DNA from: Trissonchulus latispiculum
Lineage: Eukaryota > Nematoda > Enoplea > Enoplida > Ironidae
DNA: 64,000 nucleotides
Direction: 5' to 3'
Assembly (NCBI GenBank): GCA_030248195.1
Contig: JASAND010004083.1
Span: forward strand, 1 to 64,000
This document shows positions 12,701-21,108 of the stretch, piece after piece. Position 1 is the first letter of the stretch, and each line of letters starts with the position of its first letter. The translations under genes were made by a program, and so were the position numbers. A model generated the notes under the pieces. That model made no database searches and was not told the origin of the DNA. It worked only from the letters and a program-made list of their open reading frames with translations.

Positions 12701-15700
12701 CTGGTTTACTGCTTATTAGTAGATTTTATAAATATATAAACACTAGTAAATAAATATATACATAATTTAATACAAGTTAGTGTATGGTTGTTTTTCTCTT
12801 CTTCGTTGATTCCTAGCCCTCTTTAGCCCTGCTGTCACAACAGCCCAGCGTCCAGCCAGCCAGTCATACCCACAACCAGACCCGCCAGTAACCAGCCGGT
12901 GCTTTGCTGTGGACAGATGGTCACTGCCAGCTGTGACTGATGCTGTGATCCCAGAGTGATCCTGAGCCGGTCCACTCTTGTCTTGATCTCTTTTGTCGGA
13001 GGACAGTTGCCATCCTTTAGATTCTGTTCACTCTCAGCCATCTGTTGCTTGATACTGTCTTCCCCTCGTTTGAGATTGTGCGGCAGAATCTCTGGACATT
13101 TCTTCAGCTCTTCGCCCATTATGTAGTAGGCAATGCAGCCTTCCGGATAGGGATGGGGTTCCCGGGTCTCCAGGGCATGACTGTAGTGAAAGGCCCTGGC
13201 GGCACAGGCCTCCCCTTTGTCCACACGGTTTAGAGTCTCATTTCTTCGGTAGCCTTCAATCTTCGCCTTTGAACATCGCACATTCTCTAGCTCCTGATTG
13301 GGCAGTCCGCAGTCGGCATGGATGCAGTCGGCCAGCTTGTTGAAGTAATGGCAAAAGATGACTCGGGTTTCAAAGGTATACTCGCCAGACATGTAGACTT
13401 TGCCATAGCATTTAATCATGCATTTGTCCATTTCTTTCTCTTTCCGCTCAAAATCTGATGTTGTAGTGTGCAAGTTGTCGTAGTTCTTGTTGAAGTTGTT
13501 GTTTGCAGCTTTTGCATAGCCTATCGGCTTCATTGGAGGGTTGTTGTAGATGTTATGTCTTTGAACGATTCCCGCTGTTGTCAGTGATGGTGTGACAAGT
13601 AGTAGCAAAATCTCTAGGATGCTTAGAGTTGTCATTCTTTTGCTATTAGAAAATTCGTTCGTATCGAAGAGTTTTCTATTTTTTCTAAACAGTGGTTGTG
13701 CAGAATCCCGTTGGTCTCCAAAAATTTTAATGGATTTTGTTTTGAATCATAGCGTCGAATTTGACTTGATATAGATATTATTGTGTCTGTTATCTCTTGT
13801 CTCGTTTCTGTTAGCGAATCCAGTTAAAAGCGAAACGTACGAGTTTAAGCTCTAACCATGTCATTACGAAAAGAACAGTTCTTTTAATGCTTTTGTTTTT
13901 AATTTTTTCCCAAGAAATTGTAACATTTTCTCCTCCTTTCCACGCATTGGATTAGCATGAGTATGTTTAAACTTTCAGAGAAAATATCTTCCTCACTCGT
14001 ACACTGATTTGCGATTTTAATTCTGAAATTTATTCTGTTATGAGCTCACGTTCTTGCAATTTCCGTGTTTCTTTGTTGTTTCAGGCATGGTCATGGCCAT
14101 GGTGGTGAGGACTATGATGGTTCCCAACAGGTGATTGACACTAGCGGTCAGGTCAGATATTCTGGACCAGGCCAAACTGACACTGTTCCGTCCTATCGCC
14201 GTAGTCCTAACGCGACCGCGGGAGCCCCAACTCCTCCCGCTCGCAACGGGGAGCTAAAACTGGCCGTTGACGCTGGAGACGATGGGAGCGGCAGTGGGAC
14301 TGGGACCGGGTTCCAGGTCTATCCCAGCCTCCCCATTCAGGCGGCCACTCATCGGAGCCTGATGGAGGAGTCCGGATTCACGGCGAGCTCAGAGAAGCCC
14401 ACCTGTCCGCTGGTTGTGGACGATGGGGACGCGGAAACGGATCCCATCATTGTTCCTCCGCCGTCCGAAAAGACCCTAATCCTGCGATCACCCGGTAAAG
14501 ATTATCTCAACAGTCAGCACCCACAGCATGACACATCGCCTCCGGTGGCGGGGGAGCCCTGCTTTCGGACACATCTTTGTGGGGAGTAAGTGACTGCTTC
14601 CCTGGTTCCTGGTTTCTATGCGTACGTATGTGTAGTGACTCGGGTCTGTTACTGTTGAAGTATCTTGTCTTTTTGATTGGAATAAAAATTTTAATTGATT
14701 TGAATTAGTTAGGAAACAGGTTGTATTTTGTACTTTCATTTTTATTGGATTGAGTGGTGGAAAAATGATGCATGTGTTTTTGCGAAACAAAGATTATATT
14801 TTGAATTTTTTCAGAATCCTATTCACTACTACCATGTTTGAATTGGACAGTTTTTCGTATTCTTTTGATCTGAAAATAACTTATCCGGATTAAGATTTCT
14901 TAAAGTTTAACTGTTTTGCAGCAGCAATTTCCGTAAATCAGCGAAGCCCTGCTCAAGGCTCCCAACCTTAACTACATTACGTACATATGCAGAATATCCT
15001 CTTAGTCCTTGCTTGTTTGTACCCTATTCATTCCAACTTTTCAAAATGTTAATGATTGTTTGACTAAGCTATAAATCTGTATAACGTGTGCACAAATTTA
15101 GCAATGACTTTTTGGATGATTTATAGTGCTTTGTGACAGAATGCCTTTTTAGATTACCAATTACCAGCTCTATACATTACATAAATTTTCTGCTGTGTGA
15201 TTTCAAACAAACTGGTTTTAAAATTTAAGACAACTTAAAAACACTCACCTTTTTCCTGGTGACATAAATCAAAACTAATGATTATGTTAAAATTTGCTAA
15301 TTTTAGGCTATAAATCATTGGAAATTTTTGTGTAAATAGTCCGAAAAATAACACAGCTACGTTGTGATATTCAGGACCATAATTAAATGCTATAGAGTTA
15401 ATTCGTAGTTGTGAACATAAAAATCTGTTTACCTATGATGGAGACTTTATACAAATGCTTTCCGAAATGCATTTTGTGGGTTAACGTACGTCGGGGCCCG
15501 TTCTCTGTCGTAAGAGTATACGTACTTCAAAAAGACGCTCCTATATTCGACTTTAGCTGTATGTATACGTATAATTCGGTGCCTTTTCTTGACAGTGTCG
15601 TAGCTTAGGAGTGGGCATTACCTACACTTATTATGTCTGTCTATGTATCTTAATTTTGTCCTTATTTAGGAGATTCTTGGTGTAAGGTTGTTTTACAACA

Positions 15701-17883
15701 TTTTAGCTTACGCCTGAACAGTTTTTTGTACGTATAATTAAGAGTAAACGTAATGATAAGAGTATGACAAAGCCTAGTCTCTGTTATCAGAGCAAAAACT
15801 ATGCTCGGTTCGCTAACGGCTGACCCCCCCCCCACAAATTGGATCCATCATTTCAAAGAAATTTGCACGCTATGTTTGTGCTCTAAACCTCGCAACAGAC
15901 GCTTGAAGCTACTTAATAGTTGTCTTTTCGAGCTTTAGCATGCAATAGCATCGCTTAAATTTCTGTGAAGTGATGGGTCCAATTTGTGGGGGGGTCAGCT
16001 GTTAGCTAACAGAGCATAGTTGTTGCTCTGATAATAGAGACTAGGCTTAGTGTCATACTCTTATCATTATGTACTCTTGGTATAATTAACTAAGGCTCGT
16101 GATTTTGTTTTTGATTATTTCAGACCCTGCTCGTCGGCACGTGAGATCGTCTGCAGTCCTCCGCCGATTACCGCCGAGCCCGAGTGTTGTGAGGAGGGCC
16201 CGTGCGGGGAGGAGGGTGGGCCCTGTGAGGACCCCCCGATCAAGATGACCTTTCGACCTCATGCTCATCATCATGGTGTCAGATCTGTTACACTTCTCAT
16301 TGCCCTTTCCTTTCACTCTGTCATTGAAGGTGAGTCGTCTGGCTAGGCTCCCACTGATTCTACTGTCTCTGAAGTGACAGATACGTATATAGTTGGTTTA
16401 TAGATTTAATTGTGGTGAGATAATACAGTCGCCAGCTAAGGTCAGAGAGACTGAATAGCGAATTAGCAAGTAAGCATAAATATGATACAGACAAGATTCT
16501 GCTTTTCCCCTTTCCCGTTTGCAGTTTATAGTTTTTATACGTTTATGCGTTTTTGTATGTTGTATGTTGTATGTTGTGTCTGTGTTTAGGCCTAGCCTTT
16601 GGTGTTCAAGGCAGTGCAGAGTCAGTGACTGCCCTCTTTCTTAGTCTCATCTTTCACAAAGTGATTGTGGCCTTCAGTGTGGGCCTGCAGTTGGCTCGTA
16701 CTCATGCCCATTCTCTGGCCATGGTCGTTGTTTCTGTCATCATTCTGGCATTTATGAGCCCAGTTGGGTAGGTTAGGTTCCAATTTCATTTTAATAGAGC
16801 CAGGTAGCTCCTCGTTTGTAGGCTTAATTCGTTGGTTCAGACTGATCCGCATAAAAACCGACCATTTTTGTTCTTTTGCCAAAATTTTCTCAAAAATCTG
16901 GTAGGTATACATACATACTTGGTTTTGGAAGTGAGCTGCAAGTCTGTGTGATCCCGACTACTAACTTCCCCTGCCTCCAGGCATCAGCTTAATTAGAAAT
17001 ATGATGTCTCTCTTAATTGTCTGGAGGGTGTTTTAGAAAAAACCTTTTAAGCTTCCGTTATTGGACTATGTCCATATTCTGTACGCTGCAATCAGTCTGA
17101 AATTACTATGATCGGGAGTACATAATACATAAGAGACAAGAGTGCGTCAAGCGTCAAACTCTATAGAATGTAAGCGGTATGTACGATCGTCTATACGTTG
17201 AAGGCCCAACTCTTTTTTTGCATATTGGACCCTAATGTAAAGATTTGGCTCCGCCGGGAATTGAATCACGGACCTCCCGAACTGCAGTTAGGCGTGCAAC
17301 CACTATACCACGGAGCCAGGAGAGAAGAGCACATTACTTCGATATCATTGGTGCTCTCTGTACACTAGTGACCTCTGCTAACTCAGTCGATACGGAGGTA
17401 CGTTCACTAGCAGTTTGTCTGCGTACTACATACATACATAAGGATTAACGATATGAATATTATTGTGTTATCGTTATGTAAAGATTTTTTGCTCAGTTGA
17501 ACCTCGACGGACCTCTCAGGGACCGCAGTCAGGTCACTACGGGAAACCACTTCACGACGGAGCCGGGAGAGATGAGCACATAATTTCTTTATCCTTGGTG
17601 AGCGATGTACAATCTTGCAGGATTTCTGTTTGTGCAGGACTATTGTTTCTGTTTCAGTTGTGTTCTGGGTATCGCTGTGGACCAAATTAAATCGGATACA
17701 AAGGAAATCCTGGTGATGGTTTTTGAGGGCCTCTCCGTGGGTACCTTTCTGTATGTGACATTTTTTGAAGTATTCATTCATGAACGGGACAACGAGCATC
17801 CCAACATGCTGAAAATGTTGGTTTCTATGCTGGGCTTTGGTGTGATTGCTGGTATACGCTCAATGGAACATGAACACGACTAG
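3575..17883 (+). CDS. ZIP-family (SLC39-type) zinc transporter gene, 5'-partial, five exons
   Basis: Gene-level entry; exons are 3575-3727, 14085-14585, 16124-16329, 16590-16767 and 17658-17883. ZIP proteins move zinc and related divalent metals into the cytosol across the plasma membrane or organelle membranes. What is seen, in order: transmembrane segment 3 (PLAELISCAGFFLV), a long loop of about 215 residues starting HGHGHGG and ending with a cysteine-rich stretch and HAHHHG, then segment 4 with the ZIP signature HSVIEG, segment 5 with HKVIVAFSVG, segment 6 after FMSPVG, and segments 7-8 with EGLSVGTFLYVTFFE. The two metal-binding helices (4 and 5) keep their His residues. It ends at a TAG stop at 17881-17883. 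All junctions are GT-AG and in phase. Exons for segments 1-2 are not found and should lie left of base 1. The Gly/Asp/Pro-rich loop is longer than in vertebrate ZIP1-3. Confidence 0.95.
4121..4411. repeat. Repeat copy, inverted partner of 1-287
   Basis: Reverse-complement match to the first 287 bases of the window, including the GC-rich hairpin next to ATGAGGGTGCGCGGAGCGCC and the CTTTCGAATGATACCAAACT block. It sits in the large ZIP intron. Open frames across it are incidental. Confidence 0.7.
4590..5505. repeat. Tandem minisatellite, core period 145 bp
   Basis: The landmark AAACAGCG recurs at 4913, 5058, 5203 and 5348, a strict 145-bp period. Two or three more diverged and slightly longer units (about 155-166 bp) lie to the left, from about 4590. 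Each unit holds ATATATAGTAAATC, a TTTCAATGAGCATATTTTC block and two short palindromes, TGACCACTGGTCA and TGACCAGTGGTCA. Open reading frames here (4768-5058, 5332-5517) are by-products of the repeat. It lies in the ZIP intron. Confidence 0.9.
5590..6494. mobile_element. MITE-like element with about 187-bp terminal inverted repeats
   Basis: The left arm 5590-5776 and right arm 6307-6494 are inverted copies. The arms contain several TAATATGAGCC-type blocks (and their complements) spaced along them, a subterminal iterated motif. The interior of about 530 bp has no convincing reading frame. Non-autonomous DNA transposon is the best reading; no target-site duplication was established. Confidence 0.7.
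7398..8850 (-). pseudogene. Cysteine-rich secreted protein gene C, interrupted by a transposon
   Basis: Third member of the local family (see 11142-11921 and 12835-13635). From the ATG at 8850 it reads a signal peptide (MLQTFLLLASATSVAIA), then the shared pattern: C-x3-C (CVIQC), CYGKVY, YTFETR, C-x4-C (CIQTDC), an N-glycosylation site in KNQTLN, DKGDAC, and LKKCPEI. At 8279-8286 the frame meets a 701-bp insertion (7578-8278). The missing C-terminal part, AESEQ followed by a Cys-containing coiled stretch and a hydrophobic tail ending LLCILIALNGG, continues on the other side at 7577-7398. The insertion is flanked by the 8-bp duplication CTCTCAGC. Read straight through, the protein stops at 8233 after 205 aa and loses its C-terminal hydrophobic tail. 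Splicing the insert out with its GT/AG ends would give a stop, so this copy is probably damaged or makes a truncated secreted form. Confidence 0.8.
7578..8278. mobile_element. 701-bp non-autonomous DNA transposon with 8-bp target duplication
   Basis: The element is bounded by CTCTCAGC at 7570-7577 and the same 8 bp at 8279-8286. Its ends are imperfect inverted repeats beginning CTGTGTTTTTT, followed on both sides by TGCGGAATTTCGC and ACTTTTACGCAG-like blocks. The inside contains a GC-rich hairpin (CTGGGGGCGGAGCCCCCAG, about 7836-7855). An 8-bp duplication is typical of hAT-type elements, but the terminal CTGTG does not fit the usual hAT end, so the superfamily is open. It disrupts cysteine-rich gene C. 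Confidence 0.8.
8946..9092 (-). repeat. SINE-like structured repeat, copy 1
   Basis: About 147 bp are close to 39603-39753 on the same strand; the rest of the flanks differ. Read on the minus strand the repeat ends GGCACTATGG followed by an A-rich tail, as retroposons do. It can form a 9-bp stem pairing CGCCAGCCC (8992-9000) with GGACTGGCG (9020-9028), plus a small AATTGCA-GA-TGCAATT hairpin. Base changes between the copies keep the 9-bp stem paired. No tRNA-like B box was found. Confidence 0.6.
9471..9861. mobile_element. G-rich MITE family, diverged copy
   Basis: It starts GGCTTATTGTAGTGGGGG and ends in a C-run followed by AAGAAAAAAATCCCTAG, an imperfect version of the GGCTTATTTTTA-GGGGG ends of the family at 10374-10705, 12335-12675, 19319-19631 and 21109-21382. 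It contains a short tandem of CCAGAGGGACCTCAAA (about 9563-9600). No gene. Confidence 0.45.
10374..10705. mobile_element. G-rich MITE family copy
   Basis: The left end CAAAAATAAGTGGGGG and the right end CCCCCAGTAAAAAACCC are inverted. The middle shares blocks with 12335-12675 in the same order: AATAGCCTGTTTT, CATATACTGCTAT, AAAGTGCTCAAAAAT, GACCAAAAATCCT and TTTGGCATTTTCTGG. It lies in the ZIP intron. Confidence 0.7.
11142..11921 (-). CDS. Cysteine-rich secreted protein B, 259 aa, intronless
   Basis: Uninterrupted frame with an N-terminal hydrophobic signal (MSQMFVILMPISTIFS). The body has the family cysteine pattern: C-x3-C (CLSHC) followed by YGKMY, YTFETQ, a single Cys, C-x4-C (CVQNDC), a conserved glycosylation site in KNQTLN, DKGEACAAR, YSYALETKEPHPYPE, LKKCPKI, AESEQNLKDNNCP and ICPP. 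The end is hydrophobic (GWLLCLAVGMIGL), like a membrane anchor or GPI-attachment tail. About 58% of positions look shared with gene A by eye in the core. I do not recognise the family; function unknown, presumably extracellular and disulphide-bonded. It is antisense inside the ZIP intron, and the start is set by the signal peptide (a second Met-free choice does not exist nearby). Confidence 0.85.
   Translation of the reverse strand: MMTTLSMSQMFVILMPISTIFSQQLPKYAQAMRRHAIPTTTVDPKLKVMEKCLSHCYGKMYTPGVYTFETQINQCEFREKLAECVQNDCQQPGARAQNLICPKSQLERYQKNQTLNTIDKGEACAARAMLYSYALETKEPHPYPEECIASYAMVEELKKCPKIVKHNLNPKGKSIKEQIAESEQNLKDNNCPIAEIKQRVDRLKSSLQTSPLAEPEPQLGIAPPKEQSQLAVAICPPVNAGWLLCLAVGMIGLNRLRLG
12069..12101 (-). 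promoter_or_regulatory. Conserved block upstream of cysteine-rich gene B
   Basis: TTTCTAAACAGTGGT then AATCC-GTTGG is almost identical to 13682-13714 upstream of gene A, and a shorter match (GGCTCAAATCCTGTTA) lies about 50-70 bp upstream of gene C. It is 148-180 bp upstream of the B start codon. It may be a promoter or 5'-leader element, or simply left over from duplication. Confidence 0.3.
12335..12675. mobile_element. G-rich MITE family copy
   Basis: It shares ordered blocks with 10374-10705 (AATAGCCTGTTTT, CATATACTGCTATGACT, AAAAGTGCTCAAAAAT, GACCAAAAATCCT, GGCATTTTCTGGGCACCTTA). The edges are G-rich on one side and C-rich on the other with AAAGTAAACCC at the right end. It sits between cysteine-rich genes A and B. 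The open frames over it (12448-12739 and antisense) are not genes. Confidence 0.7.
12835..13635 (-). CDS. Cysteine-rich secreted protein A, 266 aa, intronless
   Basis: Uninterrupted frame with a clear signal peptide (LEILLLLVTPSLTTAG). The family pattern follows: CMIKC-YGKVY, YTFETR, FCHYFNKLADC, CIHADCG, a glycosylation site in RNETLN, DKGEACAARA, YSHALETREPHPYPEGC, GEELKKCPEILPHNL, AESEQNLKDGNCP and TICPQ. The C-terminus is hydrophobic (GWLLAGLVVGMTGWL), suggesting a membrane or GPI anchor. About a dozen cysteines are conserved with genes B and C. The fold was not recognised and no catalytic motif is visible. It is the copy closest to the next ZIP exon, transcribed opposite to it. Confidence 0.85.
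   Translation of the reverse strand: MTTLSILEILLLLVTPSLTTAGIVQRHNIYNNPPMKPIGYAKAANNNFNKNYDNLHTTTSDFERKEKEMDKCMIKCYGKVYMSGEYTFETRVIFCHYFNKLADCIHADCGLPNQELENVRCSKAKIEGYRRNETLNRVDKGEACAARAFHYSHALETREPHPYPEGCIAYYIMGEELKKCPEILPHNLKRGEDSIKQQMAESEQNLKDGNCPPTKEIKTRVDRLRITLGSQHQSQLAVTICPQQSTGWLLAGLVVGMTGWLDAGLL
13682..13714 (-). promoter_or_regulatory. Conserved block upstream of cysteine-rich gene A
   Basis: Matches 12069-12101 upstream of gene B at most positions, beginning TTTCTAAACAGTGGT. It lies 47-79 bp upstream of the gene A start codon. No TATA box is obvious nearby. Candidate shared promoter element, unproven. Confidence 0.3.
14085..14585 (+). CDS. ZIP transporter, exon with histidine-rich loop
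   Basis: The acceptor is TTTGTTGTTTCAG, the donor GGGGA|GTAAGTG. It encodes HGHGHGGEDYDG, then a hydrophilic Gly/Ser/Pro/Asp-rich loop with little predicted structure, ending RTHLCGE across the junction. The loop lies between membrane segments 3 and 4, normally cytosolic in ZIPs, where His repeats bind zinc and regulate turnover. The ATG at 14065 lies in the intron and is not the start. Confidence 0.9.
15740..16079. mobile_element. MITE with GTGTCATACTCTTA-type ends, copy 1
   Basis: The left end AAGAGTAAACGTAATGATAA and the right end are inverted repeats that continue through a CTCTGTTATCAGAG-type block and CGGCTGACCCCCCCCC / GGGGGGTCAGCTG. GTATAATT borders both ends as a probable 8-bp target duplication. 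Relative of 32972-33357. It lies in the ZIP intron about 44 bp before the next exon. Confidence 0.75.
16124..16329 (+). CDS. ZIP transporter, exon with transmembrane segment 4
   Basis: The acceptor is GATTATTTCAG and the donor GAAG|GTGAGT. It encodes a cysteine/glutamate-rich run (ECCEEGPCGEEGGPCE), HAHHHG and the metal-site helix SVTLLIALSFHSVIEG. The Cys-rich run before the His cluster is unusual for the family and may add metal-binding capacity. Confidence 0.92.
16590..16767 (+). CDS. ZIP transporter, exon with segments 5 and 6
   Basis: The acceptor is GTGTTTAG, the donor GTTGG|GTAGGT. It completes HSVIEGLAFGVQGSAESV and carries SLIFHKVIVAFSVGLQLA, the second metal-binding helix with its HK motif, followed by SVIILAFMSPVG. 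Confidence 0.93.
17246..17317 (-). tRNA. tRNA-Cys-like sequence, degenerate
   Basis: On the minus strand the 72 nt have a perfect 7-bp acceptor stem (GGCTCCG with CGGAGCC) and discriminator A. There is a D region GGTATAGTGGTTGCAC, an anticodon loop CTGCAGT that would read GCA (Cys), and a TTCAATT T loop. The anticodon and T stems have mismatches (CCTAA/TCGGG and CCGTG/CCCGG). A more broken relative lies at about 17500-17570, with shared flank GGAGCC-GGAGAGA-GAGCACAT. This looks like a tRNA pseudogene or tRNA-derived repeat rather than a working tRNA. It lies in the last ZIP intron. Confidence 0.45.
17658..17883 (+). CDS. ZIP transporter, last exon with segments 7 and 8
   Basis: The acceptor is TTCTGTTTCAG; the exon ends at TAG (17881-17883). 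It encodes CVLGIAVDQIKSD, VMVFEGLSVGTFLYVTFFEV and LKMLVSMLGFGVIAGI, the terminal helices of ZIP proteins, then a short acidic/His tail (MEHEHD). A possible polyadenylation signal AATAAA is at 18498-18503. Confidence 0.95.
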
Positions 17884-18625
17884 AAGGCTGGAGTTGCTTG
17901 CTTGCTTGCTACACTGTATTGCTTTTGTTTTTGTTGTTATCTTTTGTTCTGGGTAATTCTGTGTACCTACTACTTCTTTTGCAGTTATGTATATTTTTGT
18001 GGAACTGGTTTTGAGAACAGTTCTCAAAACTGTGGCTGTTATTGTTTGCTTGTGTATGTTATTGTGTAAAATGTCCGTTTTGATTTTGTTTGAATTGTTG
18101 AGGTCTGACTGGTATATTTTGAAAGTTTTGCATGGGGACAAGACAGGGTGTGTATTTGTTTCCAAACAATTGCCCTGACTTGACTGTCTGGCTTCATTCT
18201 TAAATTTGAGCAGCAAGATTTTCTGGTCATGATTAAAGTATCCAGTGGATTCATAAGTCAACAAAAAGTGAAAATATTTTAAGCCATATTTTAGTTCTAA
18301 TTTCTTTTGGAAAATGTCTGTCTTAAAACTGGCATTTTAACTATCAAAATTGTTGTGGTGTAGAGATTTGGAAAGGCGGCCCCGCCCAAACAGCTACCAT
18401 AAAAACTAAAATGTGTTGGGTAAGATTTTTGGTATCAATGTATATGTGTTTAATTTTGGCATTTTGGAACTTTATTTTGCTGATTTTCCCTGTTAAAATA
18501 AAACTGAACGGGGAACGGTTTGAAGCTACATTAGGTTTGTTTATTTGGCTTCTCCTCTCTTTCCATCATTGCTGGCTGTGTTTTATGTTTTGGTATGCAT
18601 AAGTATATACGTTATATATATACCT
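17884..18625. other. ZIP 3' flank, no gene seen
   Basis: AT/T-rich sequence with no credible reading frame; probably the 3' untranslated region followed by intergenic DNA. A short self-complementary TTGAGAACAGTTCTCAA lies at about 18010-18026. Confidence 0.5.
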
Positions 18626-19215
18626 GGGGCCAATTTCATAAAACTTTGCGAGTTGCGGAATTCCGCAACTCGCAGCTGCAAGTTGCGGATTTGCAAGCTG
18701 CAAGTGTTGCATAAAGGGTCAAGTGCGGAATCCGCACTTGCACTTGAATTGCGAGTCAAGTATGCTGCAAGTTGCGAGTTCGCTTGAACACAAGCACCAA
18801 GTTTGTGTTTCATAAAACCCGCTGGAACACACTTGTAACTTGCAAGTGAGAGTAAAGTAGTCTAGTAGATTTTAACTAGACGATTTTCAGAAAAATTGAA
18901 TATCTTCGTTAATCTTCGTCAGTTTTTAACCAAATTTAAGAAGTAACTGCTTTAACATGTTTTGCACACTTTGTGAAAATTTCAGTAAATTTTAAGTTGT
19001 TTTAAAAAAGTTACGATTTTTTAAAGCATTACGGTCAATTTTGCTTCTACTCGCACTTGCAATGCAAGTGGGTCAAGTTCCGCAACTTGCTTAGCTAATT
19101 TCCGCAAGTTTGCGGAAAAGTTTTATGAAACACTTGTAATCCGCACTTGCGTTTCAAGTGCGAGTACTCGCAAGCTCGCACTTGCAAATCCGCAAGTTTT
19201 TATGAAATTGGCCCC
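18626..19215. mobile_element. 590-bp MITE with GGGGCCAATTTCATAAA ends
   Basis: The inverted ends are GGGGCCAATTTCATAAAA (left) and its complement ending GAAATTGGCCCC (right). Both sides carry many copies of GCAAGTTGCGGA / TCCGCAACTTGC-type words, so the arms fold extensively while the middle 250 bp are AT-rich. No coding sequence. Superfamily not determined. Confidence 0.8.
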
Positions 19216-19318
19216 TGTTGTCTTGTCAGGTCTAGGTCCAGCTTTTGACTTCTATCGCTTTGAATAGTTTACGTTAACTTAGGTAGGCTTGAATGGCTGG
19301 AGCTCAGAGTTTATGTGT

Positions 19319-19631
19319 ATATGGCTTCTTTTTATGGGGGGGGGGCGGTGCTTCCCACTTACGTTCCCCCAATTTCACGAGGCCCTCATAAACTCCGACT
19401 TCCTTCCCGTAACTAAAAAATTACCATTTTTCTCGGAAGGTTCAAAAATGTTTTCGGCTTGGCCGGAGTTTGCTTAAGGAACTTTTGCTAAAAACACCTG
19501 AATTTGTCATTTCATGTATATACGTAATTTTAGGCAGTTTTTGCAGTGAACGACGTAAAAATTCGCAAATGTTTCAAAAATATGCCTCTGGTTAGCCTCC
19601 CCTCTCCTAACAAACCTCCTAAAAATAAGCT
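19319..19631. mobile_element. G-rich MITE family, diverged copy
   Basis: The left end GGCTTCTTTTTATGGGGGG and right end CCTCCTAAAAATAAGC match the inverted ends of the family, and the middle contains GGCTTGGCCGGAG. No gene. Confidence 0.5.
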
Positions 19632-19841
19632 AGTGTATGTTGCATGTATGTACTGTACATGTGAGATGATGTTTATTTGTAATAACAGTATTTGCATGGT
19701 TGGTCGGGTATGCTTTTTCTGGTCATTTCTGCTGTTCTTGTTTTCCCGTACTGAGCCACTTAAACATTGCTTACTCAATACTGTAAGGAACATTGGCAGT
19801 ACCGAAATGAGAGCTTTAATTTTTTAACTTAAGCATTATAT

Positions 19842-20160
19842 TAGTGATGGGCACCGGATATCCGGTTATCCGCCTATTCCAAACTTAACTTCAAGAAAAT
19901 TTTTCGATTTTGCAGTTAAATTTTCAATTTTTCTGTCAATTTTTCGCCAGGCTGTGAATGTATATCATGCAACCAAGCAGCAAACTTCGTTTAAAAATTA
20001 TTTTCGGAGGAATTTTTGAAAACTCTTTTACAATTTTTCAAATTTTTGTCAAAAATTTGCTAATTTTTCATTGTTTTGACTGAAATGTGCACGGATATCC
20101 GGATATCCGGATATTTTTCTCAAATCGGATATTATCCGGATATCCAGTGCCCATCACTAA
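19842..20160. mobile_element. hAT-like MITE with GGATATCC iterations
   Basis: The ends are inverted copies of TAGTGATGGGCAC-GGATATCC. The subterminal parts repeat GGATATCCGG several times (19855-19880 and 20093-20145). TAGTG fits the usual hAT end consensus (Y-A-R-N-G). The target duplication is obscured by the surrounding TA-rich sequence. Confidence 0.75.
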
Positions 20161-21108
20161 TATATACGTACATGCGTACGTATGCTGATGTGCATAATAT
20201 TATGCATGTGTTAACTTCTGTGTAGTATAATCTGAAAGCTTGGTACAGACGAACATATTGACATTAGCTCTTCTTGGTTTGTCATAATATTCTTGATTCT
20301 TTCTGGATGTAGTTGGGCGAGTGATTATTATGACTTTAGCAGGTACAATTGTGGTAGGTGTAGTAGCTAGCTGTGTTGATGTTAGGAAAATATCCCAATC
20401 CTGAGTATATAATATACGTACGTAGTTACCTTAATTGGTTACTGATGTGTTTATGCATATTTACGTACTTAGTATTTAGAATATGACTCTTGCTTGCGTT
20501 TAGACATTAAATTCAGCAGGGTATATATATATATATTTTAGTTTTTTTCTGGAAGGATGACTTTGGAGAACTAAGGCAGATGCCTGTTTTGGAGAAATAG
20601 TATTTTTCTGAAATTCTAACATTTGGCGACATTCTCTTTCTAAGCACCAATAAGTGGTTAAAATTTGGCAATAGATCAATGAAACTTGAGTTTTGGCAAA
20701 TCTGTCTTGAAAATCCAGTTGCCTACGTAGCTTTGCTTTTGTTCTGTGGTGTGGGGTGAAAGGGCCATTGGGGTCATCTGGTTATGGGGTTGGTCAAGTT
20801 TTGAGTTGAGGACTCCACCGCTTAAAAATACCTTGGTCTACTGAGCTTAACTATATACAGTTTCGTGTACGTATAATGTGAATGAATGTTTTGTATTTTT
20901 GTTTTGGAGACAGATTAATTTTATCCCGTGTTGCTTTTTTGTTTGTTTTGATCATATGTATCTGTCTTGTGTAGTGTACATACTTAGCTGTACTGGGAGG
21001 AAGACTGTTCGATGTTCAACGTAATCCCGTTCTATATTTCTGTAATCAAGCTGAGATACGTATGTTTGAGCAGCAGACATTGATTTTAACATTATTGTAG
21101 TTTTCTAG
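20161..21108. other. Intergenic, nothing recognised
   Basis: AT-rich sequence with TATACGTA-like words and short TA runs; no open frame with protein-like composition. Confidence 0.5.
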
